From assembly GCA_949128115.1 (NCBI GenBank), contig OX421962.1, positions 98,858,836 to 98,922,835 of the forward strand: a DNA stretch of 64,000 bases. The letters run 5' to 3'. The DNA is from Anaspis maculata. Its lineage: Eukaryota > Arthropoda > Insecta > Coleoptera > Scraptiidae. The notes under the pieces were generated by a model. The model had not been told where the DNA came from and made no database searches. It worked only from the letters and a program-made list of their open reading frames with translations. Positions 25,205-38,692 of the stretch are shown here, in pieces. Positions within the stretch are counted from its first letter, which is position 1, and every line of letters begins with the position of its first letter. The position numbers and the translations under genes are program-made.

Positions 25205-26083
25205 TAATGGAAAGGGATCTGATGCCTCAAAACTTACGTCATAAGGTACATGATTTTAACCCTGTAGGTCTAATGTGTGTTGATAAGGTTGTTCAAAATT
25301 TCTTTGTCTTACATGTCAGACCGGGAGCTTCAGGCTGGTATAGGCTTGCCAATTTTCGAAAAATGTCAAAAAATTATATCATAAGGTACATGAATGAAAC
25401 CAAAGGGCTTTTGTGTGGGAACATACCCTAATCAAAAATCAGGTCGAAAGACCAAATTTTTGGAGGCTCTCGGTCCATAAGACAAGCTTGAAATTTTCAA
25501 AAAAGGCCAAAATTTACCTCCTCCTGGATACTTCTCCTTCGGCATAATTTCAGGAATAGAAAACGATTCTCACACATTTTTTTACGCAAGTTTCGAATTT
25601 GTCCACAAAAATTCTTGATGGTACATCGCTCACAGGGTGCAACATCGAAAATTTTTTCTCAAATCCCCTGTATTTTAACATGGGAATCAATTCCGTTTTT
25701 CATCCTAATTACAAATATATATCACACTTGGTGGGTTATTCAACATGATGCCTGTGAAAAAATTGATAAATTTTGGCCCTTTTTTGAAAATTCCAAACTT
25801 TGTCTTATTGGCCGAAAGTCCTAGAAAATTTTATCTTTCGACCAGATTTTCGATTAAGGAGATGTTCCCACACAAAATCCAGTTGGTTTCATCCATGTAC
25901 TTTGTGACGTAAATTTTTGGCCAATTTTTCGAAAATTGACAGGCTCATACCAGCCTAAAGCCCTCGGTCTGACATGTAAGACAAAGCAATTTTTAACAAC
26001 CTCATCAACGTACATTAGACCTATAGGGTTAAAATCATGTACCTTATGATGTAAGTTTTGAGGCACCAGCTCCCTGTCCATAA
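25205..26083. mobile_element. Foldback element with ~320-bp arms
   Basis: Arms at 25205-25520 and 25770-26083 share TGCCTCAAAACTTAC, AAGGTACATGATTTTAACCC, TCTTACATGTCAGACCG and GGTCGAAAGA(C/T). The loop (25521-25769) carries an ATTACAAATATATAT segment also seen in the 15510 foldback. Non-coding. Confidence 0.85.
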
Positions 26084-29000
26084 GGAACTCTGTGGCTCAA
26101 AACAAGCGGGTGAAGCCCCGTTTTTCGGGAAAATTTCGCGTGCGGCGCTTTTATTCTTGGATTAGTCACTATGTAATGTTTTCCGCTGTCAGGAAGTCGT
26201 TTTTTTGCATCTAAAAAAAACCATGTCACCAATTAACTGGGGACACGATTTCGAAAAAATCGAAACAACAGGAACAGTCAATGGTGAAACAATTAAACTA
26301 AATTTTAGAAAACTCAAGTCATAAGTGAACCTTGCTGCATTCTATACCTCGGTGCTTCGCACCTCGCTGAATGCTTGATAAACCCTAGCAACATGTAATA
26401 TTTCACGGCGACTAACTCGACCTGCTTCTGCTGTTTGTTGTCAGTTAGGGTCAAACCTCCGGTCAAACCTTGCAATCAAATATTTTAATTCATAAATCAT
26501 CCGTGGGTGAGTAGATAGACAATAAGAGATTTCATAATCTCGACGTGATCCTGACCAAAGCTGCGACGTGCTGCGCTCCAGTGTGTCGAAAGGTAAATAA
26601 AGACAAGAGTGAGCTCCACGGTGAGCTCCAAATTGCTTAAAAATTGGTTACACTCAAAATACGACACTTGAAATGTGGAAATCCGCCGATAAGTAGGTAA
26701 TTGGACATGATTGTACATAATCATTTGTTTTATAAAATGTTTTTTTCACCATTCACAGCCATCATTATCGACCGATACCTATTCGACCGGAGAGTCTTTC
26801 TCCTCGACCTAGATCAATAATTCTTCATTATTGACTAAGGTTAGGTAGTAATAAAAATCCAAAGCTGGCTGGAAATTCATGAAAAGCCACGAAACTGGAC
26901 CAAACGGCGCTTTTTGTAAATTCGAATACCAATACTCGGATACGAATACTTGAATACTCGCAAACTTTTACTATAGTTCGTTCACTCCCACCGTAATTCT
27001 AGTCAGCTGTGAGATTTTGTTTTCAAGTTCCCAAATTTAAAATTGAACTGACAGACTGGACGCTGTCATAATAATCAATAATCATAATAAAATCAAAAGA
27101 AAATTACCTAAATGGGATGCGAAAACTGTGCTTGTGCCTCGGCTTGTGCCTTGAACAATAAAATGTCCTGCCAGTCGTGCTTATTTTGAAGCTTCCGAGG
27201 GTGCCATAAGGACTCGCTTCTGGGAAAAAATGGGCGGAGAAGGTGGCATGAACTCCCCGATTGTTCAACTTTGCGGAGAAGATGTGAACTCATTTTCCAA
27301 AAACCACATCATATAGAGGCATTGTGAACTATTCCTGGTTTTCAAAAGAAGTATCATCCCCTTTTTGAAAGACTGGAAAGCTATACACCTTTACAGTTTT
27401 TGTGTGGATGGCATACTATAAAAACAACGGGTGAAATTCTTTCGGCCAAACTGCTCAGGACATTATACTGGAGCAAGAAATTTGCGGAAATTGTGAAGGG
27501 TAGAGTACATCTACTCCATACTTGCGATTTGCAAAGTTGATTGAGTTTATTTTTTTATTTTTGACAGCAACAGTCAACACACCAACATGACCTATCTTGG
27601 CAGCAACGCACCAACCTAACTTATCTTTCAAAGCCAGACGCTCAGACGCTCACTAGGCAGTTGGACGTCAAGTCTACAATGCCAAACTGTAAAATATGCC
27701 CAGCCGACTAGAATCACGGTAGAAGTGAACCCACTATAGTGACACACATGGCATCCACTTCTACTGATGTTTTTACTGGAGGCCGATGCTGCAAACCCTT
27801 TCAGTTCAAAAGAATGCCTTTATCTATGTCGGATTACTTTCCGTTACGCCCATGTGATTTCTGCATGTCATTGTTACCACAACAATAAAGGTTGTACCAC
27901 AACAATGCCGACAAGCTTGTAGGAAAAATCAGGCGACAACTCGTAGTTTCCCGCCGAAATTACATTTTTTGGCTGTAATTTAAATGTTAAGCCCATGTGA
28001 CACGGTGTCAAATTTTACAGAAAATTTTCATGAAGATTTTACAGAAAATTACAGATTAAAGAAGAGATTACAGAAAAGACCGCTAGAGGCGGTCGCCTCG
28101 CTCGTCACACCCTAACGCCGGCCCTGCCCAGAAGAACCCTGAGGACCCACGTTTCAGCACTAGTGTTTTACGTTTCATCAACATTAGAAGAATCTACACG
28201 GAAACAATGGAATTATATCTAAATACTTGAACTAGGTAATTATTGTCAGCTGTCACTAGTTAGTTGTTGAAAGTTCATAATGACTTCCATCTTTGAACTT
28301 TGAATCAATAGAAACACTGAAATTTGTGAAAGTCATTGGTACTAACATAAATTCAAATTGACAAAATGCCGACTTTTCTGAATTTCTGAATTGTGAAAAT
28401 TCTAAAATGCCGAAAAATTTTATACAGGATGAATCATAATCAAACCAAAAGAATTGAGCCCTGCGTCAAGATATACTGTGTGAGCACGGCCGTCAAATGT
28501 TTTTTCCACTCGTTGATGACTTTTGAGAATTGGGTCTTTTAAACTTGCAGGAAATTTTGGTGTTTTCTTCAATTTGTTTACTTTTTCACTTTTTCATGTT
28601 ATAATTTGAAAGTACATACAGGTCAAAAATGGTAGGTATAAATGGCATCTTTTGAGCTCAAAAAAAAGTTATAGAAATTGGAATGGAAAAAAATATAAAC
28701 AAAATATTGATACATATATCTACCTACCTACTGGTTTTTTACACATGCCTTTTTCTTTGTTATATTGTTTCAACAATGTGAACAACTTTGCCAACTTGGC
28801 CTGCTTTTTAAAATACCATAATAGTTTTGAGTAGAATTTCTAAAGGTCTTTTTCAATTTCTAATTTTGGTGAACAGTTTTGATGAAAGTGTAGTTTTCAA
28901 GATTTTAACAAAGTCCAGCAACACGGATATAGCAATATCTTGTAGTTAATTATTATTGTGTGGTCTTAATATTATGAATCACTCTGTATGGGTAGTGAGT

Positions 29001-31961
29001 GTGATAAGGTAGTGATTTATCGGTGACTGAGCATGGTAAAATAAAATTCATCTAACACATTCACAACGTCCACATTTTGGGTGTACATATTATTTACATT
29101 GCATAATTCAAAATTATTGCAAAAATTATACAAAGTCGTATCTGAGGCGGCATCGAAATGTTTTGATGTTGATAATTTGTTTTAGTTTCAAATTTCACCC
29201 ATTCAGGATGTGTGAGCATGTCCAGATTCAATGATACAGATGTTTAACAATAATTGTCTTTTTTTTTTCATTTTTGTTTAGAAACTGATATTGCGAAGCT
29301 TAAAGCAGCAGAAGGATTAATCATGTTCGCGTGCTATCTCAAATTTGATATCACAGGTAGGTTGACACAGCTCAACATAGCTGGATACAAAAAAGATAAT
29401 ACCTGAAATAAATATAAGTAGGCAGGTACACAAGTTCTTTTGTACCGTGCCCACTTCAACTGGACCAAGCAAAAAACACGGAAAATAGTAAACAAGGCGT
29501 GAGAGCTGAAGATATAGCTCAAGAAGCATAGTTATTAAATAATAATAATATTTGGCATTTTTACAGACACAGTCGTATATGCTCGAGGAGATCAACAGTT
29601 CATCTCCTGGTGATTCAACTCTATAGCCACGCTGCTTACTTCTTATACGAAGAATTATATCCTGTTTAGTCTTATCGAGAAGTGTACTTTGAAACTTAAT
29701 CACATTACCGCACGATAAAAACGTGAATTTTTGTGGGTGCACGAAAACATTTTTCTGAGGCCTTTAAAAAATTCCTGCGCCCAGAAATTCGGTTCCCTAT
29801 CACAATTAGAAGACATTCAACAAGTTCAAGATAATACAGGTGTCCCAATGAAAATTCCTGTTGGTTTCATATGATCCAACGAGTCGTTTTTTACTGGGAC
29901 ATGCCAGTTGATTTTAGATCGAGGATGACGTTCAAGTGCTATTCATTCAACCGTGCTATTGCATCCCCCTAGCCCAGGTAGCACTTGAGAAATTTTAGGC
30001 CCAATTTTGAATAATAGGGTTTGGATAAAACCTTGAATGAAACATCAATTTAGAAGTCTTTTGATTCCCTTGGGAATCCTGTGCCTTTTAAAATTTCAGG
30101 TTTCAGGCAATATTCTTGAAATTTTACAATTGCAGAGTTTCTAGAGGATCGCTTTACTAAGCTTCGAAGCTTTGGGCTTTGGGCTCATGTTACTCTTACA
30201 GACAGATCATTCACATAGTATCTAGGTACAGTAGCCACATTATTAGTATTAAGTATAGCCTTAAAGGTATCAATGTAGGTACTTCTTGTACGGAACAAAT
30301 AAAACATTGATTGATTACGTGAATTTTTTGTTACCTATTGAAAACATGAGAACTTTTCATCGCGTTACCTACCCTGTACATTGATTATTATAGGTAGGTA
30401 CCAGTCATTAGCGCCAAACTTTCTGAAGTCACATGAGTTTGATATGACGTGCCAAATGTAGGTGTTTTGAGCAAGTACCTATAATTATATGTTTTTCATA
30501 AGAACTTATTAAAAAAGTGGCTTTTTGGCATGCGATAATTTGTTTTCCCGGCAAAAATTTAAGATTAATAGGTTACGTGCATGAGGAATGCATAAAAACA
30601 CTCAAAATATATTTAGCCAGTGCAGATTACCAATAAAAACATTTAAAGGTTTATCAGCAGTAATGTATAAATAAAACATCGTAAAAAATAAAAAAAATAA
30701 GTATTGTTGTTTCTCTCGATGCAGAGATCTTGCACTTGCACTAGCTCGGATACGACATTGAAGTGTCAGTAGACTTTTGTTTAAAATTCAGAAGGTATAG
30801 GCGTAGCCAGATAAGTAATAATTATTTATTATTGTAAACAAGAAAATGTGGAAAACAATGGAAAACCAAATTAGCGAACGAACGCTTTTGTAGCTAGTTA
30901 GAAAGGTACTTACTTTTGAAAGTGACGGCGAAACGCTTTCACTCACACTGAAAGTAACTTCTCACTGCCGTGCTTCTTCTTGGGACCCGCGTGACAGACG
31001 ATAGACCTATGACTTTAGATAATGATGCCCTTCTTCAACCTTAGATAACATCATTAAAATATTCAAAAATAAAGAATTAGTAATTTTAGGTGAGGAGGAT
31101 GCACGCAGATGCCGTCCTTTGAGACATGCTGAAGTTTTCCGTGACCAATGCCCCCATTTCTCTTATATTGGGTGGAATTTCTTTCCCAACAATAGGAGCG
31201 CGCCGATTTCCGGGAGCACATTAATCTGCCGGCTTCAGATCACTTAGGAAAAGGTAATGGAGCCCTGAATTTCTTGTACTTTCTGAACGTACCGTTTTTA
31301 AAATTATTTTTCCGAATTCTTCAGAATTTTCTCAATACAATTTTTTTATCAAAAGCTGAAATTTGCGCTGTATATTATTTACAGAAATATTCGTTCAACC
31401 CCATAGCGTCAAAGAACTATAGGTAGGCGTGCTGAATCAAACAGAAACACAAGGTCTATCCCGCCAAATTTGAAGGTTTAGATTTTAATCACACATTACG
31501 TTAGTTGAACTCTGGCGGTTGATAGTGAGTAGGTATTAAATTAATCATATATTATTATATTGGTGACTTGATTGTGAAATAATTAAAAAATGTTGAGTAA
31601 CAAATGTCAAAATTATTTTTCTTTGTAAGTATCAGGTGTAGGTTATTGGTGAGTAAATATTAGGGGAAAATAAAAATACTTCTGTAGGTACAGTTACGAT
31701 CGCATAAATAGGAACACTTGACATTATTTCTCATTTTTATTTTCCATATTCTGATCGATTGTAAAGGATTCTTCTCATGCAGGAGCTCCACTAGTCACAG
31801 AAAAGAACGTCTATTTTGTGTTGTCGTGAAGATCGGGGAGAAAAATCAAATAATATCAGGTCAAATTGGAAAAGAAAAACAGTGTCAGTGTCAAAGTGTT
31901 TCCATTTATGCGATCGCAAGTTCGCAAGGGTACCTATTGTGTACACTTTTTATTTTCAGTA
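26084..31961. other. 5.9-kb intergenic stretch without a recognisable gene
   Basis: AT-rich; ORFs are short and show no domain signal. One hAT-like right end (CCCTAACGCCGGCCCTG, ending 28126) has no partner and is probably a remnant. Many 'taggta' words. Nothing else could be assigned. Confidence 0.4.
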
Positions 31962-32127
31962 TAGAATGACTTTTTGAAGCAAAATCAAAGTGACAAGCTG
32001 GAACGCTAAGAGGATACGGCTGATATGGCCGCTGATAGTTTCGCACCAAAACTTTGCAGGTGCCATCAGCCCTAGCCGTAGCCCCCCGCAGCTTGTCACT
32101 TTTTCTTTGCTCCAAAAAGTCATTCTA
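31962..32127. mobile_element. 166-bp palindromic MITE
   Basis: Ends TAGAATGACTTTTTG and exact complement; inner arms AAAGTGACAAGCTG/CAGCTTGTCACTTT. Non-coding. Confidence 0.8.
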
Positions 32128-32202
32128 CTGAATTTGAAACGTCAACGGCATATATAATTATTATAGGCACTCTGCAGATTTGCTTCAGCGTCAAAAGTTG
32201 TA

Positions 32203-34370
32203 GTGGCGGGGTTAACGGCCAAAAATGGAATGATCTGTGCATTTTGTGATCAAAGCATGGAATTTGGCATACGTGTTCAGAAGACCCTCCTTTGCAATTT
32301 CAGATGTGGTGCCACGCAAGATTTCGTACCAGAGGCACTGTATTGCGGTCAGCATACCTGCTAGGGGTAAATTCTGCAAAAATGGTTCCTGGCCGTTCTC
32401 TGGTACCTACCGCACTCGGTATTTTTTAGTTCTGTTTAGCTAAAACTACATGTAGAAATGAGTGAGGAGTGCATTTTCACAAGCAAACTTCCAAATGCTG
32501 CCTTTATACGTTGTTTTAATAGATTTTAAGGCCAACTTTGTTTTAGTACAGGAAACATGGTGAAAAAATTGCCAAAACCTTGGCAAAGATATGAACGTCC
32601 TGAAAACTTGATATTCTGTTCAGAATTAAGTGCCCTACTACATATCTAAAAGTGCCAAAAATCGCACCCCGGGGCTTCGAGTTATTGGAGGGGGGGTGAA
32701 AAATTGCAACTCAAAATGAAAGGTATGGAACACGATGGAACCCGTCAATCCAATGGATGCAAATACGTCGTAGTTCGACGCATCACATCCCGTTGATACA
32801 ATTTTGGCACAAAAAGTGTCGATCATTGTTGTAGGGGGGGTCGTGGGGGTGGGCGAAACTCGACTGGGTGGCTCTTTTTCTTCCTGGGCCATGAAGAATC
32901 AATCACGACAAGATTGGTATCTTTTCCGACTAAATTCAATGTCCTGAACTTGAATCCGATGTATAAATTTGGACAAAAACAAGTTCAAACAAGTTAACTT
33001 AAGAGAACCTGTTTTTTCTTTGACAATTTCCACAAAACTTTTTTTTACTGTTAGAGGCATTCATCTTTGAAAATATTTTAGAGGCCATTAGATTGAACTG
33101 TATTCTTCACGAAAATCATCCATTCGATCTGTAACTTTGTTATTCAAGATAGAAAAAATCGATTTGAACTTTAGTCGGCACAGCCCGTCGTTTACTACTG
33201 ACCAGAACACTACACCATGCATCTTTGAATGAAAATAGCCCAAACTATCTGAAAAATTATAACTAATCTTTAAAAGTTCGAGGATCTGTGCAGAACTGAA
33301 TTCCCTAAAACATAAACAAAAATCGTCATAAATCCCAATGCAGGGTGTTGAGTTATTACTTGAAGGTGCATGCTGTAGTGTTCTGGTCATTAGTAGACGC
33401 CGGGCAGTGCCGACTAAAGTTCAAATCGGTTTTTTCTATGTCGGAAAACAAAATTACAGATCGAATGGATAATTTTCGTTAAGAACACAGTTCAATCTAA
33501 TGGCCTCTGAAATATTTTCATAGATGAATACCTCTAACAGTAAAAAAAAGTTTCGTGGAAATTGTCAAAGAAAAAACAGGTTTTCTCAAGTTAACTTGTT
33601 CGAACTTATTTTTATCCAAATTTACACATCGGATTCAAGTTCACGACATTGAATTTAGTCGGAAAAGATACCAATCTTGTCGGGATCGATTCTTCACGGC
33701 CCAGGAAAAAAAAGAGCCACCCAGCCGAGTTTCGCCTTTTCCCACGACCCCCCTTCAACAATGATCGACACTTTTTGTGATCGAATTGTATCAACTGGTT
33801 GTGATGCGTCGAACTACGACGTATTTGCATTCATTGGATTGACGGGTTCCATCGGGTTCTATACCTTTCATTTTGAGTTGCAATTTTTCACCCCCCCTCC
33901 AATAACTCGAAGCCTCGGGGTGCGATTTTTGGCAATTTGAGATATGTAGTAGGGTACAAAATTCTGAACAGGGTATCAAATTTTCAGGACGTTCATATCT
34001 TTGCCGAGGTATTGGCAATTTTTTTACCAAGTTTCCTGTACTAAAACAAAGTTGGCCTTAAAATGTATTGAAACAACGTATAAAGGCAGCATTTGGAACT
34101 TTGCTTGTGAAAATGTACTCCTCACTCATTTCTACATGTAGTTTTAACTAAACAGAACTAAAAAATACCGACTGCGGTGCCAGAGACCGGCCAGGAATCA
34201 TTTGTGCAGAATTTACCCCTAGCAGGTATATTAACCGCAATACAGCGTCTCTGGCGCAAAATCTTGCGTGGCGCCACATCTGGAATTACGAAGGAGGGTC
34301 TTCTGAACAAGTATGCCAAATTTCATGCTTTGATCACAAAATGCACAGACCATTCCGCTAACCCCCCCAC
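32203..34370. mobile_element. 2.17-kb foldback with ~1-kb arms
   Basis: Arms run 32203 to ~33225 and ~33365 to 34370 as reverse complements, around a loop of about 140 bases. Termini are GTGG(C/G)GGGGTTA(A/G)CGG with TA on both sides. Landmarks on both arms: AAATGTCC-free stretch ACATGTAGAAATGAGTGAGG / complement, CAAACTTTG-type words, GCCAACTTTG and CACTTTTTGTG. No intact protein. By far the longest near-symmetrical inverted repeat in the window. Confidence 0.9.
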
Positions 34371-34853
34371 TATTGCGGGTTTTTGTACTTTTCCTGCAAG
34401 AAGTTATCTATTTCCATAACAACGATACCATTTAAATAATCATACCATTTGCAAATGTCCGAGCAAATGTCAATTTCAACAATTCATAAACTTCAATATT
34501 GACAATCTTCCTCACACATAATGTTCGCGACTGCCACATGAGGGTGCTGAAATGGGCGGGATATTCAAAATGTGCAGAGCGCCTATTCGTTCTAAAGTGG
34601 GAATTCACAATCCGAGTCACAATCGCAACAAATTACAAAGGAAAAAAAATTGAAACGGACAGAGATACTTGAAGCATGGGTTATCACGGAGTTTTATCGT
34701 ATATTAACAGCCCAAAATTTATTAATAAAATTTTCTGAGTTCTTTAATGACTGCCTTCAAGCAAGCACGCAGGCGACTGATAATGACGTAAGTACTTAGG
34801 AATACTCATTACATACATACTCATTTCGGGAAAATGTCCAAATTGTCTTAATA

Positions 34854-35365
34854 TACTGCCCGCCAAAAAAAGTGCAACACCAAAACGTCGTGAACCATAT
34901 TTTGGTTCAATATTCGCCGAAAACTTGTTTTAAAGACTCGAATCAGCCAATGGACCGAGGAGGCAAATTGCGAACGACAAAGAAGGTCTGGTCTCTCACG
35001 AGTTTTTGTTCTTCGTGAATATGTTTGTCATCGAGTGGCTGCTATAAGAAGATATAGGAACAAATGATAGGTAGGATCAGAGATAACTGGACTGCAGCCC
35101 TAGAACGTCTGACTTCGGCAAATACCAACTTCAGGCGAATTCCGTCCTCTGGACCCAATTCCTGTGGTCGTCTTCTGACTCCTCTTGGACGACGACATGC
35201 TGAAGACTTGAATGGTGCGATGAGCCACTGGAGCTGAAGAATAATAGATGGATGTTTTCAGAAACGAATTCCACTGTTGTTTTGGAGCTTATGGCAGTTT
35301 AGCAGTTGAATAGGGTGCTTTCTTATTGGAGGATGGGAGTGTTGCACTTTTTTTGGCAGGCAGTA
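34854..35365. mobile_element. Tc1-like element, 512 bp, degenerate
   Basis: Termini TACTGCC(C/T)GCCAAAAAAAG and complement, continuing to GTGCAACAC, flanked by TA. The A-run followed by GTGCAACAC is typical of Tc1-family ends. Interior: only a short transposase-like trace (…LTPLGRRHAEDLNGAMSHW…) interrupted by a stop, so a dead or internally deleted copy. Confidence 0.8.
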
Positions 35366-35507
35366 TAAGATATGATAATTTCCGGCGCTTTTTGGAGGAT
35401 ATCCGTTATTTTTGGAACTTGGCAGTATTATAGATCTTGAGCTACCCTTCCCGAATTTCCACTTTTCCACTTCGTATCTTTTGCTGTAGGAAAAAAAAAA
35501 GAAATCA

Positions 35508-36065
35508 GTGACAAAACAAAAATGACAGTGTACAAGACAATCTTCAGACCGGTAACTCTTATACGGAAGCGAAAGTTGGAGACTAACGAATACAATGAAG
35601 AGTAAATTACAGGCCATAGATATGAAATACCTAAGGAGAGTTGAAGGAGTTACCAAAAGAGATCGGATGAGAAACGATACAATACGAGAAGAATTGGGAG
35701 TGGAGTCAGTTACGCACAGAATAGAGACACAACAACTTAAGTGGTTCGGACATCTTACTAGAATGCATGAGAGAAAAACAACCAAACTAATGTGGGAGGC
35801 AAAGGGACAGAGAGGAAAGATAAGAGACCGACCCAAGAAAACATATGGAACGACGAAATAGCGACAATACTGAGAAGACGGAACACAACATGGATCACAG
35901 CAACGGTGATGGCGAGGAACAGAAGAGAATGGGCCGAATTTGTACACGCACCAGTAAACCAAGTGTTGTGACTACTGCAGACATTTGAAAATACATTGTA
36001 CATATTATTGCTGTATATACCTTACACCTAAGGGTAAAAAAGGAATGAAGATTATGATAATAATA
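35508..36065 (+). pseudogene. LINE 3' end: reverse-transcriptase C-terminus and tail
   Basis: Reads as the end of a non-LTR retrotransposon ORF2: VYKTIFRPVT, frameshift, YGSESWRLTNTMKSKLQAID, YLRRVEGVTKRDRMRNDTIR, EELGVESVTHRIETQQLKWF, GHLTRMHERK, then a second frameshift, then TWITATVMARNRREWAEFVH. This block (L-Y-GSE-W, the R-I--LRWFGH signature and a final W-EF) is common to many insect LINE proteins. The 3' end closes in an ATGAAGATTATGATAATAATAA-type simple tail. 5'-truncated, as is usual for LINEs. Confidence 0.85.
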
Positions 36066-37374
36066 ACCCTGGCCGTTGTGGGCGCCATACTGAAAAGCTG
36101 GCGCCCCACAAATCAGTTTTTTGTCGATATCTTGAGGTGAAGGTGAGGTGGAAGCGTTTATATGCGAATGGAAGCTCATTCAATTCTCTACATTTTGACA
36201 CCTTACTTGTACGTGCTTTTTCAGGTTCTTGAGTTATGGCTTCTAGAACTCCATCAAGCATCAACTTTTGGCATCCAATCAGCGTGTTAAGTTGATCTAA
36301 GCTCTATGTGGCAGTCAAATTAACCATAAATAATGATCAGTTGTCAACCACAGACCATCAATATTCAGAAAATCTATCATGGTGATGGTTGTTGTGCAAC
36401 TACGGGGTGAACTCTAGGGGCAAATTGACTTTGAAAAGGTATAGCTTAAGAACCGTAAGTTGCACATAGGTGATCCAGATGTCTAATTTCAGAGAAGTCA
36501 ATGGTCCTTCATTTGTATAATATTGGTATGAATTCTGAAAGTTCATGACGAATCATTCGAATATTTACCAAAAAATATATATTTTTTTTTTGGGCGCCAT
36601 CTTTCCAAAATGATGACCAGAACGGCAGAAATGCGAAGTGGAAAAGTGGATATTCTGAATAATGACCCCAAGTTTATTGAAATTATGAGTTTTCAATGTA
36701 TCTGATATCCTCCGAAAATGCTATATTAAATTACACAAATAATGTCACCGTGACCGATTTTCTGAATTTTTATTATCTATGGCAATTAGCCATTTTTTAC
36801 GCCACAATTTTTTTGCAAATTCTGCACTTGATACAGAGAAAAAGTATACTTGTTGATCCCATTTCGAGCAACCGTTAAAGGAAAAATGGAATGCATAGTA
36901 AAAACACCTTAATTTTGTAAAATTTAGGACTCGATTTTAAACGCACATAGTACAGGAATGAAGCATGAAATCACAATTTTGCAAGAGTGATCTCTTTCTG
37001 AGCGTAAATCACGGGATCTGGAAGCGTTCTTGTTTTTGGAAAATAGTCAGTGGCGGAAGAGCTACGAAGCGGAAAGTGTGCGGTTTCCATTACGTAACGA
37101 ATTCACTGTTCGGAAAACACAGAACTCGACCGAAAAACAAATAATTGGTTTTGTTGGAAAATTACGTTTAAAATCTGACATTTGGACAATTTCTGCTGGA
37201 TAATGGAGAAAAAATTGAAAACAAAAACTTTTTCATTATTATTCAGCAGAAATTATTCACATTCCATATTTTGAACGAAGTCTCCCAACATAACCAATAA
37301 TTTATTGGGAGAGAGGGCAAGAAGCTGTGTACATAGACCTCGTCAGGTCATCAAGTTTTTTTTTTTAATAACTC
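36066..37374. other. Non-coding stretch, no gene seen
   Basis: No ORF with domain signal. The part from ~36590 contains 'gggcgccatctttccaaaatg', faintly like the 118-bp repeat downstream. Otherwise unassigned. Confidence 0.35.
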
Positions 37375-37675
37375 AGTATAAATAGGAACTACTGGGCAAC
37401 AATTGAAATGATTCACTCGGAAAATTTGCCACACTCCAAATGTGGATATATCGGGGAGAAATGGACCGATTTTGGAAATCATGGTCATGCTGGATAGTGT
37501 GATTATTTGGCTATAAGATAATTGGATTGTACAGGGGTTCAACGACGTTGAGTGGGCTGTACAGGGTGGAAACAGAACAAGCGAATATGCCTCATGGGCA
37601 TGAGGCTCAGTAGCGCACTTTCTTTTTGGAGGACTAGTGAACGCAAGATGTTAAGTGATAAGGGTTCTACCGTCT

Positions 37676-38080
37676 TGGGCAAAAAATTGCAATATGGCGG
37701 CCAAAATATCGACAGAATAATGAAATTCGGCTTGAAAATCGAAATGATCGTACTAGACAAGGGTAAGTTCCAAGTTTCATGAAAATCGTTCCACTAACAA
37801 GAGATTTCAATATGGCGGCCAAGATGGCGGCAGAATTATGAAACTCAGCTTGAAAATAGAAATGATCGTACGAGACAAGCGTAACTCTCAAGTTTCATGA
37901 AAATCTTTCCACTTATAAGAGATTTCAATATGGCGGCCAAGATGGTGGGGCAATCATAAAATTTGGCTTGAAAATAAGAATGATCGTACTAGACAAGGGT
38001 GAGTTTCAAGTTTCATGACAATCGTTCCACTAATAAGAAATTTCAATATGGCAGCCAAGATGGCGGCCGAATTATGAAAG
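37676..38080. repeat. 118-bp tandem repeat with AAGATGGCGGC motifs
   Basis: The word AATATGG(C)GGCC recurs at 37691, 37809, 37927 and (as AATATGGCAGCC) at 38045, a regular 118-base period. Each unit carries AATATGGCGGCCAA(A/G)AT(A/G)… followed by GAAAT(C/A)GAAATGATCGTAC and CAAGTTTCATGAAAATC. Relatives lie at 63610-63965. Confidence 0.85.
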
Positions 38081-38357
38081 CCAACCTGCCTATTTGGTCC
38101 TTGAGGACCTAAGCTATCCACCGGATAAAGTTCAATCTTCAACGGCTGTAGCTTTATTTCCCGAGGAGAAGTTCAACTTCATCGAAGTGCACAGGAGATC
38201 TCTGTTTTTTGAGAATAATGATAACGATGTATGGATAACAAAAATAGTGCCCATTGGCCACCCTTGGAGACATCAGCTATTAATCGGAAAAAAGTTCCAA
38301 GACTCTTGTTTCAATTCTCGAGAAGGAGTACAGCGTCTTAATTTCTGCACGGACTCG

Positions 38358-38381
38358 GACAGACAGACAGACAGACAGACA
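38358..38381. repeat. (ACAG)n microsatellite
   Basis: Six uninterrupted ACAG units at the right edge of the sequence following the 118-bp array. Confidence 0.9.
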
Positions 38382-38692
38382 AACCGGCCACATAAGCGTC
38401 ATTCTGTTACTTATATAAAAAAATGTGCTCCAACTGATTTCGACCTCCTGAACACGAATATCGGGTTCACTTTTGAATTGGAACATTTCTTTTTGATCGA
38501 AAAACCGAAAAAATGGTAGCCTTGTCACATGATTTTTAGTGATACCTACCTACTTTTTTTTTTGTTATTGAGCGAACATGTTTCGTAATTTGAGTGCCAT
38601 TATCCTTCAGGTACCTAGTATTGGCTATTTCAAAATGTTCAATTACTATTTCGGCACGTCTGATTTTAAATTTGTAGGGTCGTGTAATATGC

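Noticed and set aside
24607..28126. A hAT element between CAGTGGCGTACC (24607) and …GCCGGCCCTG (28126)
   Set aside because: The two ends are not complementary to each other and no target duplication fits; they are separate remnants.
29317..29742. 141-aa minus-strand ORF
   Set aside because: No family signal, AT-rich hydrophobic composition, no splice or codon support.
35258..35962. 234-aa minus-strand ORF
   Set aside because: Antisense shadow of the LINE reverse-transcriptase remnant and of the Tc1-like end.
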